From NCBI GenBank assembly GCA_029240815.1, contig JARDZO010000015.1, positions 1 through 35,849 of the forward strand: a stretch of DNA of 35,849 nucleotides, written 5' to 3'. Each line of letters begins with the position of its first letter. Within the stretch, counting starts at the first letter, position 1. The notes under the pieces are model-generated. The model worked only from the letters and a program-made list of their open reading frames with translations. It was not told the DNA's origin and made no database searches. This stretch comes from Brevibacillus sp. (GTDB lineage: Bacteria > Bacillota > Bacilli > Brevibacillales > Brevibacillaceae). The position numbers and the translations under genes are program-made. Positions 25,095 to 32,913 of this stretch are shown piece after piece.

Positions 25095-25769
25095 ATGACC
25101 AGAGTAATGGTGGTGGACGACGACCCGCACATTCGGGAGCTAGTCAGAGTCTTTTTGCAACGGGAAGGCTTTGAAATGATAGAAGCAGCAGATGGAGTGG
25201 AGGCTTTGTCCAAGCTGGAGAGCACCCGAGCAGAACTGGTCATTCTCGACATTATGATGCCGAACATGGATGGCTGGGAGCTGTGCCGGGAGCTGCGTGA
25301 CCTTTACGACATTCCATTGCTCATGCTGACGGCAAAGGGAGAGACAGCACAAAAAATCAAAGGCTTTGAGCTAGGCACGGATGATTATCTCGTCAAGCCG
25401 TTCGAGCCTGCTGAGCTCGTAGTTCGTGTCAAGGCATTATTGAAGCGATACCGCATCGCCAGCTCTCATATCGTGCAGATCGGCAGTCTGCAGTTGAATC
25501 GGCAAACGTTTGAGGCTACGAACGGCGAAAAGCTCTTGAGTATTCCGTTGAAAGAGTTTGAGCTTCTGTTCAAGCTGGGGAGTTATTCCGGCAAAACGCT
25601 CTCCAGAGAGCAGTTGATCGAGCAGATTTGGGGGTATGATTTTGAAGGGAACGAGCGAACAGTGGATGTGCATGTCAACAGACTGCGCGAACGGTTTCCA
25701 GCGGAGGAGTATAGGTTTTTGATCCGGACGATTCGCGGTCTTGGCTATCGCTTGGAGGTGTGTCCATGA
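25095..25769 (+). CDS. OmpR/PhoB-family response regulator
   Basis: A 224-residue DNA-binding response regulator. Receiver domain residues 1-115: acidic cluster VVDDDP, phosphoacceptor Asp52 in VILDIMMPNMDG, Thr in LMLTAKGE, and Lys in YLVKPFEP. The C-terminal winged helix (about 130-224) has IPLKEFELLFKLGSYSGKTLSREQLIEQIWGYDFEGNERTVDVHVNRLRERF and a final IRTIRGLGYRL. The start ATG is 4 bp after the ABC gene, and its stop overlaps the kinase start (ATGA). It probably autoregulates the operon through the direct repeat at 21837-21858. Confidence 0.95.
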   Translation: MTRVMVVDDDPHIRELVRVFLQREGFEMIEAADGVEALSKLESTRAELVILDIMMPNMDGWELCRELRDLYDIPLLMLTAKGETAQKIKGFELGTDDYLVKPFEPAELVVRVKALLKRYRIASSHIVQIGSLQLNRQTFEATNGEKLLSIPLKEFELLFKLGSYSGKTLSREQLIEQIWGYDFEGNERTVDVHVNRLRERFPAEEYRFLIRTIRGLGYRLEVCP

Positions 25770-26827
25770 GCGAGCTTCGGAGGAGAAAACATATCGGTCT
25801 CAAGCTGCTTGCTACCCTCGGCTTCCTCATTGTTCTTGGTGCTTGCTCGGCGGCAGCGTACGGAATTACCTTTTCCTTGTTGCCAAAAGTGTGGCCGCAG
25901 GCTTCGGATTTCGCTAGAGGAGTGACGAGTGGCCTTCTAGGATTTTTCATCTTCGTGGCAACGATGTTTCTGGTTTCCCGATTATTTCCCCGACGTCATA
26001 TGGATCTCTTTCGTATGCTGATTGATGCCCTGCGCAGAATTTCCAAGGGGGATTTCAGCGTCAATCTGGATGTGAAAATGGATCACCACTGGGGCGAGCT
26101 GGTGGATGGGATCAATCATATGGCGGAGCAGTTAAATGAAATGGAGCAGCTGCGTCAGGAGTTTATATCAAACGTATCCCACGAGATTCAATCTCCCTTG
26201 ACCTCGATCAGCGGATTTGCCAGAGCGTTGCAAAATGACAGTCTCACGCGTGAGGAACGGATGCATTATCTGGAGATCATCGAAACGGAGAGCGCGCGCT
26301 TGTCCAAAATCAGCGAGAATTTACTCAAGCTCACATCACTGGAGGGCAGGCAGCATCCTGTCGAACGGACAAAATACAATCTCGACCAACAATTGCAGCG
26401 AATTATCCTGGCATGCGAGCCGCAATGGATGGAGAAAGAGCTAGAGCTGGACATCGCATTGGAAAAGGTGGAGATCGTGGCTGATGAGGAGATGCTGAAT
26501 CAAGTCTGGAACAATTTGATCAGCAACAGCATCAAGTTTACTCCGCTTGGCGGTAGTCTGCGGATACAGCTACAGGACACGGGGCAAGAAGTAATCGTGC
26601 GTGTAACCGACACGGGCATCGGAATCGCCAAAGAGGACCAGGAACGCGTATTCGAGCGGTTCTTCAAGGCGGACAAATCGCGCAACCGCACCGGTGGCGG
26701 CAGTGGGTTGGGACTGTCCATCGTGAAAAAAATCATCGATTTGCATCAAGGGACGATTACGGTACAAAGCGAGTTGGGGGAAGGGACGACATTCATCGTT
26801 ACTTTACCGGTATCGGCAGCTGCATAA
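25766..26827 (+). CDS. sensor histidine kinase
   Basis: A 353-residue membrane kinase, partner of the preceding regulator. It has two membrane spans (about 11-35 and 51-74) with only a ~15-residue outer loop, so the signal is likely sensed in the membrane or through the exporters. A HAMP-like linker (75-127) follows, then the H-box FISNVSHEIQSPLTSISGFARAL with His139. The N-box is NQVWNNLISNSIKFTP, then G1 DTGIGIAKED, F-box FERFFKADKSR and G2 GSGLGLSIVKKI. The start ATG overlaps the regulator stop and has GGAGG 7 bases upstream. Short-loop kinases paired with ABC exporters in Bacillota often detect cell-envelope antibiotics. That is analogy only. Confidence 0.93.
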   Translation: MSELRRRKHIGLKLLATLGFLIVLGACSAAAYGITFSLLPKVWPQASDFARGVTSGLLGFFIFVATMFLVSRLFPRRHMDLFRMLIDALRRISKGDFSVNLDVKMDHHWGELVDGINHMAEQLNEMEQLRQEFISNVSHEIQSPLTSISGFARALQNDSLTREERMHYLEIIETESARLSKISENLLKLTSLEGRQHPVERTKYNLDQQLQRIILACEPQWMEKELELDIALEKVEIVADEEMLNQVWNNLISNSIKFTPLGGSLRIQLQDTGQEVIVRVTDTGIGIAKEDQERVFERFFKADKSRNRTGGGSGLGLSIVKKIIDLHQGTITVQSELGEGTTFIVTLPVSAAA

Positions 26828-26840
26828 GGGTTTCCATGAA

Positions 26841-26893
26841 AACAGGGGCGATCTCGACGTTGTCATCTTCTGACAACAGAGATCGCCCTTGTT
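26841..26893. terminator. long terminator-type hairpin between the kinase and moeB-like genes
   Basis: AACAGGGGCGATCTC (26841-26855) pairs with GAGATCGCCCTTGTT (26879-26893), with an inner stem TTGTC/GACAA. It probably serves both convergent genes. Confidence 0.75.
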
Positions 26894-26907
26894 CGTTTGA
26901 TTCGTGT

Positions 26908-27933
26908 TTACGCGCCTATATATTTCGCATGAAGAGTCCGGGCTTGGGTGATGTCATCTGTGCCTTGCACGAGCACACGGCCATCAGGGAATACGACCAG
27001 TGTGTGTGGCTCGACGCGGAAGCGCAGCAAAAACTTGTTGCGTTCTACCTGGCCCAACGGAGCGAGCCTTTCGGCGAGGCCGTCCAGATCGAGAGACATA
27101 TTGGCAGCCGGAGAAATTTGTACGGTATCGCGGCCGCATAGTGATACGGCTTGGCCGTCCTGTGTTTCTGGATGTAAAAAGGCAAATTCGCGCTGTCCGC
27201 AGCATGGGCAATCCGCGCGGCGACCGTTGCTTACTTTAATTTGTTGATGTCGGTTATTCCAAATTTCAAAGTGCTCCAGATTTGGATTGAGAGTGTCGGT
27301 AGCACCGACGAGCATTTTAAATGCCTCAGTTGCCTGATAAGAGGCGACGATATGAATGATCGGACCAATGACACCGGCTGTATCGCACGTCGCCATTTCT
27401 CCCGGATTGGGTGCTTCCGGAAACAGGCAGCGCAGACAAGGAGTCTCACCCGGACGAATCGCGGTGAAGGTACCAGTCGCGCTGACAGCACCACCGTAGA
27501 CCCACGGGATGCCGTGCTTCACACAGACGTCGTTGACCAGATAGCGAACCTGAAAATTGTCGGTGGCATCGAGCACGAGGTCGACATCGGCGAGTAGTTC
27601 TTCCGCGTTGTAAGCAGTCAGATCGGCTACGATTGGCTCGATTGTGACTTCGGAGTTGATGCGCGACAGCTTGGCGTGAGCAGCGATTGCTTTTGGCAAA
27701 TGCTCGGCTGCGTCTGATTCGTCGTACAGCATTTGGCGTTGCAGATTGCTCGGTTCCACAAAGTCACGGTCAATCAGACGGACAAAGCCTACTCCGGCGC
27801 GAACCATGTGATTGGAGAGCACAGTGCCGAGGGCTCCCATCCCGACGATGGCAACGCGGCTTCGGCCGAGCTTTTCCTGTCCGCTGCGCCCGATCGGACC
27901 AAACAGGATCTGGCGGGAATAGCGTGTATCCAC
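26908..27933 (-). CDS. MoeB/ThiF-family adenylyltransferase
   Basis: A 341-residue E1-like enzyme that adenylates the C-terminal glycine of a ubiquitin-like sulfur carrier; given its neighbour, most likely MoaD (molybdenum cofactor). Dinucleotide-binding segment VAIVGMGALGTVLSNHMVRAGVG, then RLIDRDFVEPSNLQRQMLYDE, catalytic segment DATDNFQVRYLVNDVC, and two zinc pairs, CLRC and CPCC. The conserved Cys of MATCDTAGVIGP is present. A C-terminal ~90-residue extension ends in a small beta domain (FPDGRVLVQGTDDITQARTLH) instead of a rhodanese. GTG start at 27931-27933 with GAAGGAGGG upstream. It begins 3 bp after the MoaD-MoaE gene. Confidence 0.9.
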   Translation of the reverse strand: MDTRYSRQILFGPIGRSGQEKLGRSRVAIVGMGALGTVLSNHMVRAGVGFVRLIDRDFVEPSNLQRQMLYDESDAAEHLPKAIAAHAKLSRINSEVTIEPIVADLTAYNAEELLADVDLVLDATDNFQVRYLVNDVCVKHGIPWVYGGAVSATGTFTAIRPGETPCLRCLFPEAPNPGEMATCDTAGVIGPIIHIVASYQATEAFKMLVGATDTLNPNLEHFEIWNNRHQQIKVSNGRRADCPCCGQREFAFLHPETQDGQAVSLCGRDTVQISPAANMSLDLDGLAERLAPLGQVERNKFLLRFRVEPHTLVVFPDGRVLVQGTDDITQARTLHAKYIGA

Positions 27934-27936
27934 TTT

Positions 27937-28641
27937 TTATTTCCCTCCTTCGTCTGACATAGCTAGAGGGTTCCAAGGGCCTTGTTGATGGCCTTTCCAC
28001 TCGCTGCCGTCTTCCCACATCTCTTTTTTCCAGATCGGGACAATTTGTTTGAGTCGCTCGATGGCATAGCGCCCTGCCTCGAATGATTCATTACGGTGGG
28101 CAGTTGCGACGGCTACGACGACAGCGATCTCCTCTACTTGCAGATCTCCAATACGGTGCTGCATGGCGACCTGTGCACCTGGCCAGCGTTCTTCGATTTC
28201 AGCAGCGACTTGCTTCATCTTTTCGACTGCCATAGGTGCATATGCTTCATAAGAGAGATACACGGTGCGTTGTCCATGTGTGAATTCACGTACCGTTCCG
28301 ACAAAGGTGAGGATTGCGCCGGCATGAGGATTGCTGACCATGCGAACCAGCTTGTCTGCACTGAGCGGCTCCTCTGTAATGGAAAAACGCGGTTCTTCCC
28401 CACCACTGACAGGTGGCAACAAGGCGATCTCATCTCCTTTGGCAATGATTCGGTCGGGAGATGCATATTCGTGATTAATCGAAACAAAACAACTGCCGAG
28501 CAGAGGAGCGAGTGCAGCGTGCTGCTGGGCGACGGCATCCAACAGATCACGAACATTGGCCTGCTCAGGCAGGGTCAATTGAATTTCACGTTCATTGGCT
28601 CGCTCGGCCAGGCCGGCAAACAACAAGATCGTAACAGTCAT
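27937..28641 (-). CDS. MoaD-MoaE fusion, molybdopterin synthase (MoaX-like)
   Basis: A 234-residue fusion of both molybdopterin synthase subunits. Residues 1-81 are MoaD: a beta-grasp domain ending EIALLPPVSGG, with the Gly80-Gly81 that must be free to become a thiocarboxylate. Residues 82-95 are a linker (EEPRFSITEEPL). The rest is MoaE, with GAILTFVGTVREFTHGQRTVYLSYEAY, QHRIGDLQVEEIAVVVAVATAHRNESFEA and the catalytic-lysine segment VPIWKKEMWEDGSEW. The Gly-Gly is internal, so sulfur transfer requires cleavage after Gly81, as reported for mycobacterial MoaX. ATG at 28639-28641 follows GAGGAA; a TTG codon precedes it. Confidence 0.92.
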   Translation of the reverse strand: MTVTILLFAGLAERANEREIQLTLPEQANVRDLLDAVAQQHAALAPLLGSCFVSINHEYASPDRIIAKGDEIALLPPVSGGEEPRFSITEEPLSADKLVRMVSNPHAGAILTFVGTVREFTHGQRTVYLSYEAYAPMAVEKMKQVAAEIEERWPGAQVAMQHRIGDLQVEEIAVVVAVATAHRNESFEAGRYAIERLKQIVPIWKKEMWEDGSEWKGHQQGPWNPLAMSDEGGK

Positions 28642-28785
28642 CAAGGCAATTCCTCATTTCCCGTTGATAAATAAAAATGATTCTCTATGGCTTGAAGATA
28701 TCATAATACGCGCAAGTTGCCAACGATCGAGGGGGCTTCGGAAGTAGCATTGCCTGAATTTTCAAATGCGTGTGCGAAGTGTTAA

Positions 28786-28814
28786 TTTCAAATAATTCCC
28801 TTGAATGGTATAGT
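28786..28814 (+). promoter_or_regulatory. candidate promoter of the Ntn-hydrolase gene
   Basis: TATAGT (28809-28814) with TTTCAA (28786-28791) at 17-bp spacing; the -35 is weak. Confidence 0.45.
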
Positions 28815-28857
28815 AAAGAAAACGATCGAGAAAGAGGAAGGAAGGGGAAACCCCCAC

Positions 28858-29661
28858 ATGTGTACATGCTTCGTGGTCCACGGTGAACGTACTTTTATCG
28901 GGATGAATTTTGATATTTCCGAGCGTCCCATCAAGCTGGTCTATCAAAAGGACAGTCAGCTTATCGTTTTGCAAGAAGAACAAGGGCAGTTTTTACCTGC
29001 ATTCGGAATCAACAAAAGCGGGACGTTCATGAACCTCCATATGGTAGAAGCAAATGAAGCGGGAAAGTATCGGCGAGGGAAGAATTGCGTCCATATCATG
29101 AAGCTGTTCGAGGATATCTTGGGAGAAAAGCTGGCTCTTCGTGAAGTGCCCGCTTTTGTGGATGATCATGCGATCGTAAACGTCCCTGGTCATAGCGTAC
29201 AGAGTCTGATAGCCGGCAAAGATCTACAGGCATGTGTCGTCGAACCTGGGAAGCGAGCGATAAACGTAGCTACCGTCAATCAAAATTTTTTGGTCATGAC
29301 GAACTTTTCACTGTCTGAACGGAATGAGGACGAGTGCATGGCGGGGGAAGTCCCTGGAGCTGATCGGTATCAGGCTGTTTCTGAGCGATTGGCCTCGCTA
29401 CAGGAGGAGATGGAATTGACGACAGGGTTTTCCGTCCTGCAAGATGCCCTCCAACATGGTGGCGATTTTCCTACCCAGCTTTCATTGATCGTCATCCCGG
29501 ATGAAGGGCTCGTGTATTTCGCCTTGCACGGCAATTTTAAAAAGATATACAGCTTCGCGTTTCATGATCAGCAAATCCGCACGGAGAAGGGTTTTCTCGG
29601 ACCCAGAGAGACTTCTCTCACAAAGAAGGGTGTAAAGATCTCTGAGCTTGCTCTGTGGTAA
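28858..29661 (+). CDS. Ntn-hydrolase of the choloylglycine/penicillin-V-acylase type
   Basis: A 267-residue protein starting Met-Cys (MCTCFVVHGERTFIGMNFDIS). In this superfamily the Met is removed and Cys2 becomes the nucleophile for cleaving amide bonds (bile-salt, penicillin V or N-acyl amides). Matching features are the GxN-x-D block (G15, N17, D19), GINKSGTFMNLHMVEA and the oxyanion Asn in FLVMTNFSLSE. The Arg that precedes the Asn in classical members (G-R-N) is Met here (GMNFD), so substrate or activity may differ. I use ATG 28858, since only this start exposes Cys2; AAGGAAGGGG lies upstream. It sits between Moco genes but has no evident link to them. Confidence 0.75.
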   Translation: MCTCFVVHGERTFIGMNFDISERPIKLVYQKDSQLIVLQEEQGQFLPAFGINKSGTFMNLHMVEANEAGKYRRGKNCVHIMKLFEDILGEKLALREVPAFVDDHAIVNVPGHSVQSLIAGKDLQACVVEPGKRAINVATVNQNFLVMTNFSLSERNEDECMAGEVPGADRYQAVSERLASLQEEMELTTGFSVLQDALQHGGDFPTQLSLIVIPDEGLVYFALHGNFKKIYSFAFHDQQIRTEKGFLGPRETSLTKKGVKISELALW

Positions 29662-29752
29662 AGATTTGGTTCATGGAACCCTTTACATTCTGATTGCTTT
29701 TATAAGGAAGCCAGAGTAAGGTAGAGGATAGAGAATATCATTGATCGAATGG

Positions 29753-29791
29753 AGCGAAAAACGGGATTCATCCGTATTTTCGCTTATTTTT
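29753..29791 (+). terminator. terminator-like hairpin directly before the moaC ribosome site
   Basis: AGCGAAAAACGG (29753-29764) pairs with CCGTATTTTCGCT (29772-29784), one bulged A, 7-base loop, followed by TATTTTT. The moaC Shine-Dalgarno TGGAGG begins immediately after. It could end upstream transcripts or act as an attenuator of moaC. Confidence 0.6.
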
Positions 29792-29802
29792 GGAGGCGTA
29801 GC

Positions 29803-30285
29803 ATGAGTGACCAGTTGACCCACTTTAATGATCAAAACCGTGCCCGCATGGTTGATGTTTCGGAAAAGGATATCACCAAACGAGAAGCTGTAGCCCACAG
29901 TAAAATTACCATGAAGCCGGAAACATTGACACGTATCCGCGAAGGACGTGTGGAAAAGGGGGATGTGCTGGCAGTAGCCCAGGTAGCAGGAGTGATGGCT
30001 GCCAAAAAAACGTGGGACATCATTCCGATGTGTCATCCGTTGCCACTGACTGGTATCGATATCCGTTTTTCCTTTACCGATGAAAGGACTGTCGAAATCG
30101 AAGCCGCTGTCAAAACGACCGGAAAAACGGGAGTCGAGATGGAAGCGTTGACGGCAGTGAGTGTAGCTGCGTTGACGGTATACGATATGTGCAAAGCGAT
30201 GGACAAGGAAATGGTCATCGGACCGACCAGCCTTCTTCTGAAAACAGGCGGGAAAAGTGGGGACTTCCGGCGGGGAGAGAACTAA
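29803..30285 (+). CDS. moaC: cyclic pyranopterin monophosphate synthase
   Basis: Second enzyme of molybdenum cofactor biosynthesis: converts the MoaA product (3',8-cyclo-dihydro-GTP) to cyclic pyranopterin monophosphate. It has 160 residues, normal length. Diagnostic blocks are [31 protein letters not shown] at the N-terminus, the active-site segment [23 protein letters not shown], and [33 protein letters not shown] at 29803 follows TGGAGG by 6 bases. The terminator-like hairpin lies just before this site. It faces away from the MoeB/MoaX pair and precedes an MFS gene by 3 bp. Confidence 0.96.
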   Translation: MSDQLTHFNDQNRARMVDVSEKDITKREAVAHSKITMKPETLTRIREGRVEKGDVLAVAQVAGVMAAKKTWDIIPMCHPLPLTGIDIRFSFTDERTVEIEAAVKTTGKTGVEMEALTAVSVAALTVYDMCKAMDKEMVIGPTSLLLKTGGKSGDFRRGEN

Positions 30286-30288
30286 CAC

Positions 30289-31539
30289 ATGGGACAGACA
30301 TGGAAATCCTATCCGAGCAGCATTCGTCTCTTGGCGATTGCTGCCATCATTTTTTCTACCGGTATGGCTTGTATTTGGCCGCTCGTCACCATTTATATTC
30401 ACGATTATTTAGGAAAGCCGCTAACTGTAGCAGGCTTTTTACTGTTGTTAAACCAAGGGGCATTTCTTATTGGGAGTTTGGTTGGCGGCATGCTCTTTGA
30501 CCGCTGGGGGAAAATGAAGACGATCGTACTCTCATCCTTTGGCATTATTGTGATTTCTATTTGCCTCGGCTTTGCAACAGACTTTACGGTTTACACGATC
30601 CTCTTGCTGTTGAATGGCTTATTTTATGGGATACTGTCTCCAGTCATGAATGCGCTCGCTGTCGTTATGTGGCCAGAGGGTGGGCGCAAAGCGATTAATC
30701 TGATCTATGTGGCACTAAACGCGGGTGTGGCAGCAGGCTCCGCATTGGGGGGAGTTCTGGCGAGTGTATCGTTTGCGTGGACTTTTTTCGGGAATGCCTT
30801 TGCACAAGTTGTAGTCTTCGCCATGTTCGTGCTCATATTGCCTCGTCATTTAAAAGCGCTCGAGCAGGCTCCAGCGCGAAAACCTGATCAGTCAGCATCT
30901 TCTGCTCTGGATGGGGGCACACCGGCTTCACCTAAAAAAGTCGTATGGGGAGCGCTGGTTCTTTTGTGTGCGGGACTTTTAATCAGTTGGATTGTCTACG
31001 TGCAATGGACGACGGTACTGTCCACCTACATGCAATCGCTGGGTATTTCCTTGCGTCAGTACAGTTTGCTCTGGACGCTGAACGGAGCTTTGATTTTGTT
31101 CGGTCAGCCGCTTATTTCTTGGGTGATCAAGCATTTTGCCCGGACGTTGAGAGCACAGATGTTGCTCGGTACGTATGTCTTTACCTTGTCGATGCTGATC
31201 TTGTCGCAAACGACGGCATACGCCGGTTTTGTAATCGCCATGTTTGTAATGACGATTGGTGAGATGCTCGTCTGGCCAGCCGTTCCCACTGTCGCGGCAG
31301 AGTTTACCCCTGAAGGACAGGAAGGTTTCATCCAAGGGCTGGTGTCCGGTACGGGTTCTGCTGGCCGAATGCTCGGACCGTTGCTCGGGGCCGTTATATT
31401 CCAAAACTTCCAGGCTCAAGGCCTGCTCTACATCATGGCAGGGCTCTCGCTCATGTCTGTCGCCTTTTTCGTTCTGCACAGCTCCTTCCAAAAGCGGAGC
31501 AAACGCCGCGTCATCGCCGCGACTACGATTGAGAAATAA
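30289..31539 (+). CDS. MFS transporter, 12-span type
   Basis: A 416-residue major facilitator protein with about 12 spans and a central loop (about residues 195-220, KALEQAPARKPDQSAS). Motif A is GGMLFDRWGKMKTIVLSSFG after span 2. The second half includes VSGTGSAGRMLGPLLGAVIF. The layout resembles MdtG/YttB-like drug exporters; the substrate is unknown. It begins 3 bp after moaC, so it may be cotranscribed, but MFS genes of this type are not known to act in Moco synthesis. A molybdate- or pterin-related role is only a possibility. Terminated at 31544-31572. Confidence 0.88.
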   Translation: MGQTWKSYPSSIRLLAIAAIIFSTGMACIWPLVTIYIHDYLGKPLTVAGFLLLLNQGAFLIGSLVGGMLFDRWGKMKTIVLSSFGIIVISICLGFATDFTVYTILLLLNGLFYGILSPVMNALAVVMWPEGGRKAINLIYVALNAGVAAGSALGGVLASVSFAWTFFGNAFAQVVVFAMFVLILPRHLKALEQAPARKPDQSASSALDGGTPASPKKVVWGALVLLCAGLLISWIVYVQWTTVLSTYMQSLGISLRQYSLLWTLNGALILFGQPLISWVIKHFARTLRAQMLLGTYVFTLSMLILSQTTAYAGFVIAMFVMTIGEMLVWPAVPTVAAEFTPEGQEGFIQGLVSGTGSAGRMLGPLLGAVIFQNFQAQGLLYIMAGLSLMSVAFFVLHSSFQKRSKRRVIAATTIEK

Positions 31540-31543
31540 TGGA

Positions 31544-31572
31544 GAAAGGGACGCCTCGAGCGTCTTTTTCCG
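31544..31572 (+). terminator. intrinsic terminator of the moaC-MFS unit
   Basis: AAAGGGACGC pairs with GCGTCTTTTT around CTCGA, counting G-U pairs. Confidence 0.8.
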
Positions 31573-31679
31573 TTTTGATTTGCAACATTCAAACTTCGAT
31601 GGTAGAAGAAGCAAATGCCTGATAGAATACAGGCATGAATGTACGGCAAAGCCTGAAAACAAAGAAGGAAGGGATTGAA

Positions 31680-32579
31680 GTGTCTCGTTCGTTATTTCTG
31701 GTATTAGCCCTGCTCAGTCTGATTTGGGGTGGATCGTTCTACTTTATGAAAATCCTGCTCCATGATTTCGGGCCGTGGACAATCGCATTTTTGCGCTCAT
31801 CGCTCGGCTTCCTGACGATCGTGCTGGTGATGGTCATCTTGAAAAAGCCGTTTGGATTCAAACAGATTGCGTGGGGCCCGATGGTGACGATGGCTCTGAT
31901 CAACACGGCCATCCCTTGGACGTTCATTGCGTTCAGTGAGACGAGAGTGACGAGCACGATGGCGTCGGTTCTAAATGCGACGACACCGCTATGGACATTG
32001 GCGATCGGGATTCTCTTTTTCAAAGCGGTATCGGGTCGCCTGCAATGGCTAGGGATGCTCGTCGCTTTCTGTGGAATTATTGTCTTGCTTGACGTGAACC
32101 CGGTGTCCTTCGTTTCCGTAGATATGATCGGTTTTCTCTGCATGATGGCCGCGACTTGCTGCTATGCCATCGGGGGACAACTCTCCAAGCGGCTGCCAGG
32201 TAACTTGTCCATGTATCAGATTACCTTTGGGACTTTGCTCAGCTCCATGATCGGCAGTGGCGGTGCCGCGTTCACGACTGAATCGTTTTCCTTCTCCGGC
32301 TTTGCAGAACCCGGTACACTCGCAGCCTTGGTGGGAATCGGGGTGTTCGGTTCGGGCATCGCGTACATCCTCTATTATTATTTGGTGCAAAAAGGTGGGC
32401 CGGAGGTAGCGTCGCTGGTTACCTATTTAGTTCCCCTCAGTGCGATCATATGGGGATATACGCTGCTGAATGAAGAGATTACTTGGAATTTGTTGGCGGG
32501 GATGGTATTCATCGTGGGAGGCGTGTTCTTGTCAGGCAAGAAAGAAAAGCCAAAAGCGAAAGTCACTGTGGGTGTATAA
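31680..32579 (+). CDS. EamA-family (DMT) transporter
   Basis: A 299-residue exporter with ten predicted spans and two EamA repeats. Repeat 1: LFLVLALLSLIWGGSFYFMKILL through FIAFSETRVTSTMASVLNATTPLWTLAIGILFF. Repeat 2: DMIGFLCMMAATCCYAIGGQLSKRL through GIAYILYYYLVQKGGPEVASLVTYLVPLSAIIWGYTLLNEEIT. Resembles the YcxC/YdcZ-like permease group; substrate unknown. I use GTG at 31680, 6-7 bases after AAGGAAGGG; an ATG at 31635 is in frame but lacks a ribosome site. It is a second, clearly diverged DMT exporter, not a copy of the one at 17903. Confidence 0.87.
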   Translation: MSRSLFLVLALLSLIWGGSFYFMKILLHDFGPWTIAFLRSSLGFLTIVLVMVILKKPFGFKQIAWGPMVTMALINTAIPWTFIAFSETRVTSTMASVLNATTPLWTLAIGILFFKAVSGRLQWLGMLVAFCGIIVLLDVNPVSFVSVDMIGFLCMMAATCCYAIGGQLSKRLPGNLSMYQITFGTLLSSMIGSGGAAFTTESFSFSGFAEPGTLAALVGIGVFGSGIAYILYYYLVQKGGPEVASLVTYLVPLSAIIWGYTLLNEEITWNLLAGMVFIVGGVFLSGKKEKPKAKVTVGV

Positions 32580-32591
32580 GGAGAGAGAGAT

Positions 32592-32628
32592 GCAGACTAC
32601 TTAAAAGGGGTAGTCTGTTTTTGTTTTT
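32592..32628 (+). terminator. intrinsic terminator after the second EamA gene
   Basis: CAGACTAC (32593-32600) pairs with GTAGTCTG (32610-32617), followed by TTTTTGTTTTTT. Confidence 0.88.
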
Positions 32629-32645
32629 TGAACTGCCGATGTTGA

Positions 32646-32660
32646 GTTATAAATTTTAGA
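32646..32660. promoter_or_regulatory. upstream copy 1 of a 15-bp palindromic element
   Basis: TTATAAATTTTAGAA matches the perfect element at 32724-32738 at 14 of 15 positions. It lies about 250 bp upstream of the predicted sigma-54 transcript start, a normal distance for an enhancer-binding protein site. Confidence 0.45.
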
Positions 32661-32723
32661 AAGAAAAAAGGGGAAAAGGAATTACACGTGCATGTTAATA
32701 AGGTACGAACGCTTTTTAGCTGA

Positions 32724-32738
32724 TTATAAATTTTATAA
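32724..32738. promoter_or_regulatory. upstream copy 2 of a 15-bp palindromic element
   Basis: TTATAAATTTTATAA has 7-bp arms around one base, 78 bp after copy 1. A candidate enhancer for a sigma-54 activator. AT-richness of this stretch (about 32630-32760) makes chance similarity possible. Confidence 0.45.
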
Positions 32739-32877
32739 CATTCTAATAATTATAACTCCCTTTCGTTCCCTTTTTTCAGTAACCTCTATGTTCATAGTGG
32801 TGATTTTTCTCATGTTTTGCTGGGTGTTCTCACGTTTCCCTCTCGTTTTCAAGAAGGAGAATCGGGTATTTCAAAGG

Positions 32878-32894
32878 TTGGCATCGTTATTGCT
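32878..32894 (+). promoter_or_regulatory. sigma-54 (SigL) promoter of the dehydrogenase operon
   Basis: TTGGCATCGTTATTGCT matches the -24/-12 consensus YTGGCACGNNNNTTGCW at every specified position except two (C to T and G to C after TGGCA). The GG and GC are exactly 10 bp apart. It lies about 65 bp before the first gene of the operon. SigL drives several amino-acid catabolic operons in Bacilli. Confidence 0.7.
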
Positions 32895-32913
32895 GTAGAA
32901 GTGCTGTAGAAGT
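32892..32913 (+). repeat. tandem duplication of 11 bp at the -12 element
   Basis: GCTGTAGAAGT occurs twice head to tail (32892-32902 and 32903-32913). Only the first copy completes a TTGC. Confidence 0.7.

Noticed and set aside
29662..29802. A molybdenum-cofactor riboswitch before moaC
   Set aside because: The region is short and shows only the terminator-like stem; the multi-stem junction of the known motif was not apparent by eye.
32692..32898. A 68-residue hydrophobic small protein
   Set aside because: Weak ribosome site, AT-rich low-complexity composition, and overlap with the sigma-54 promoter and one upstream palindrome make it more likely chance.
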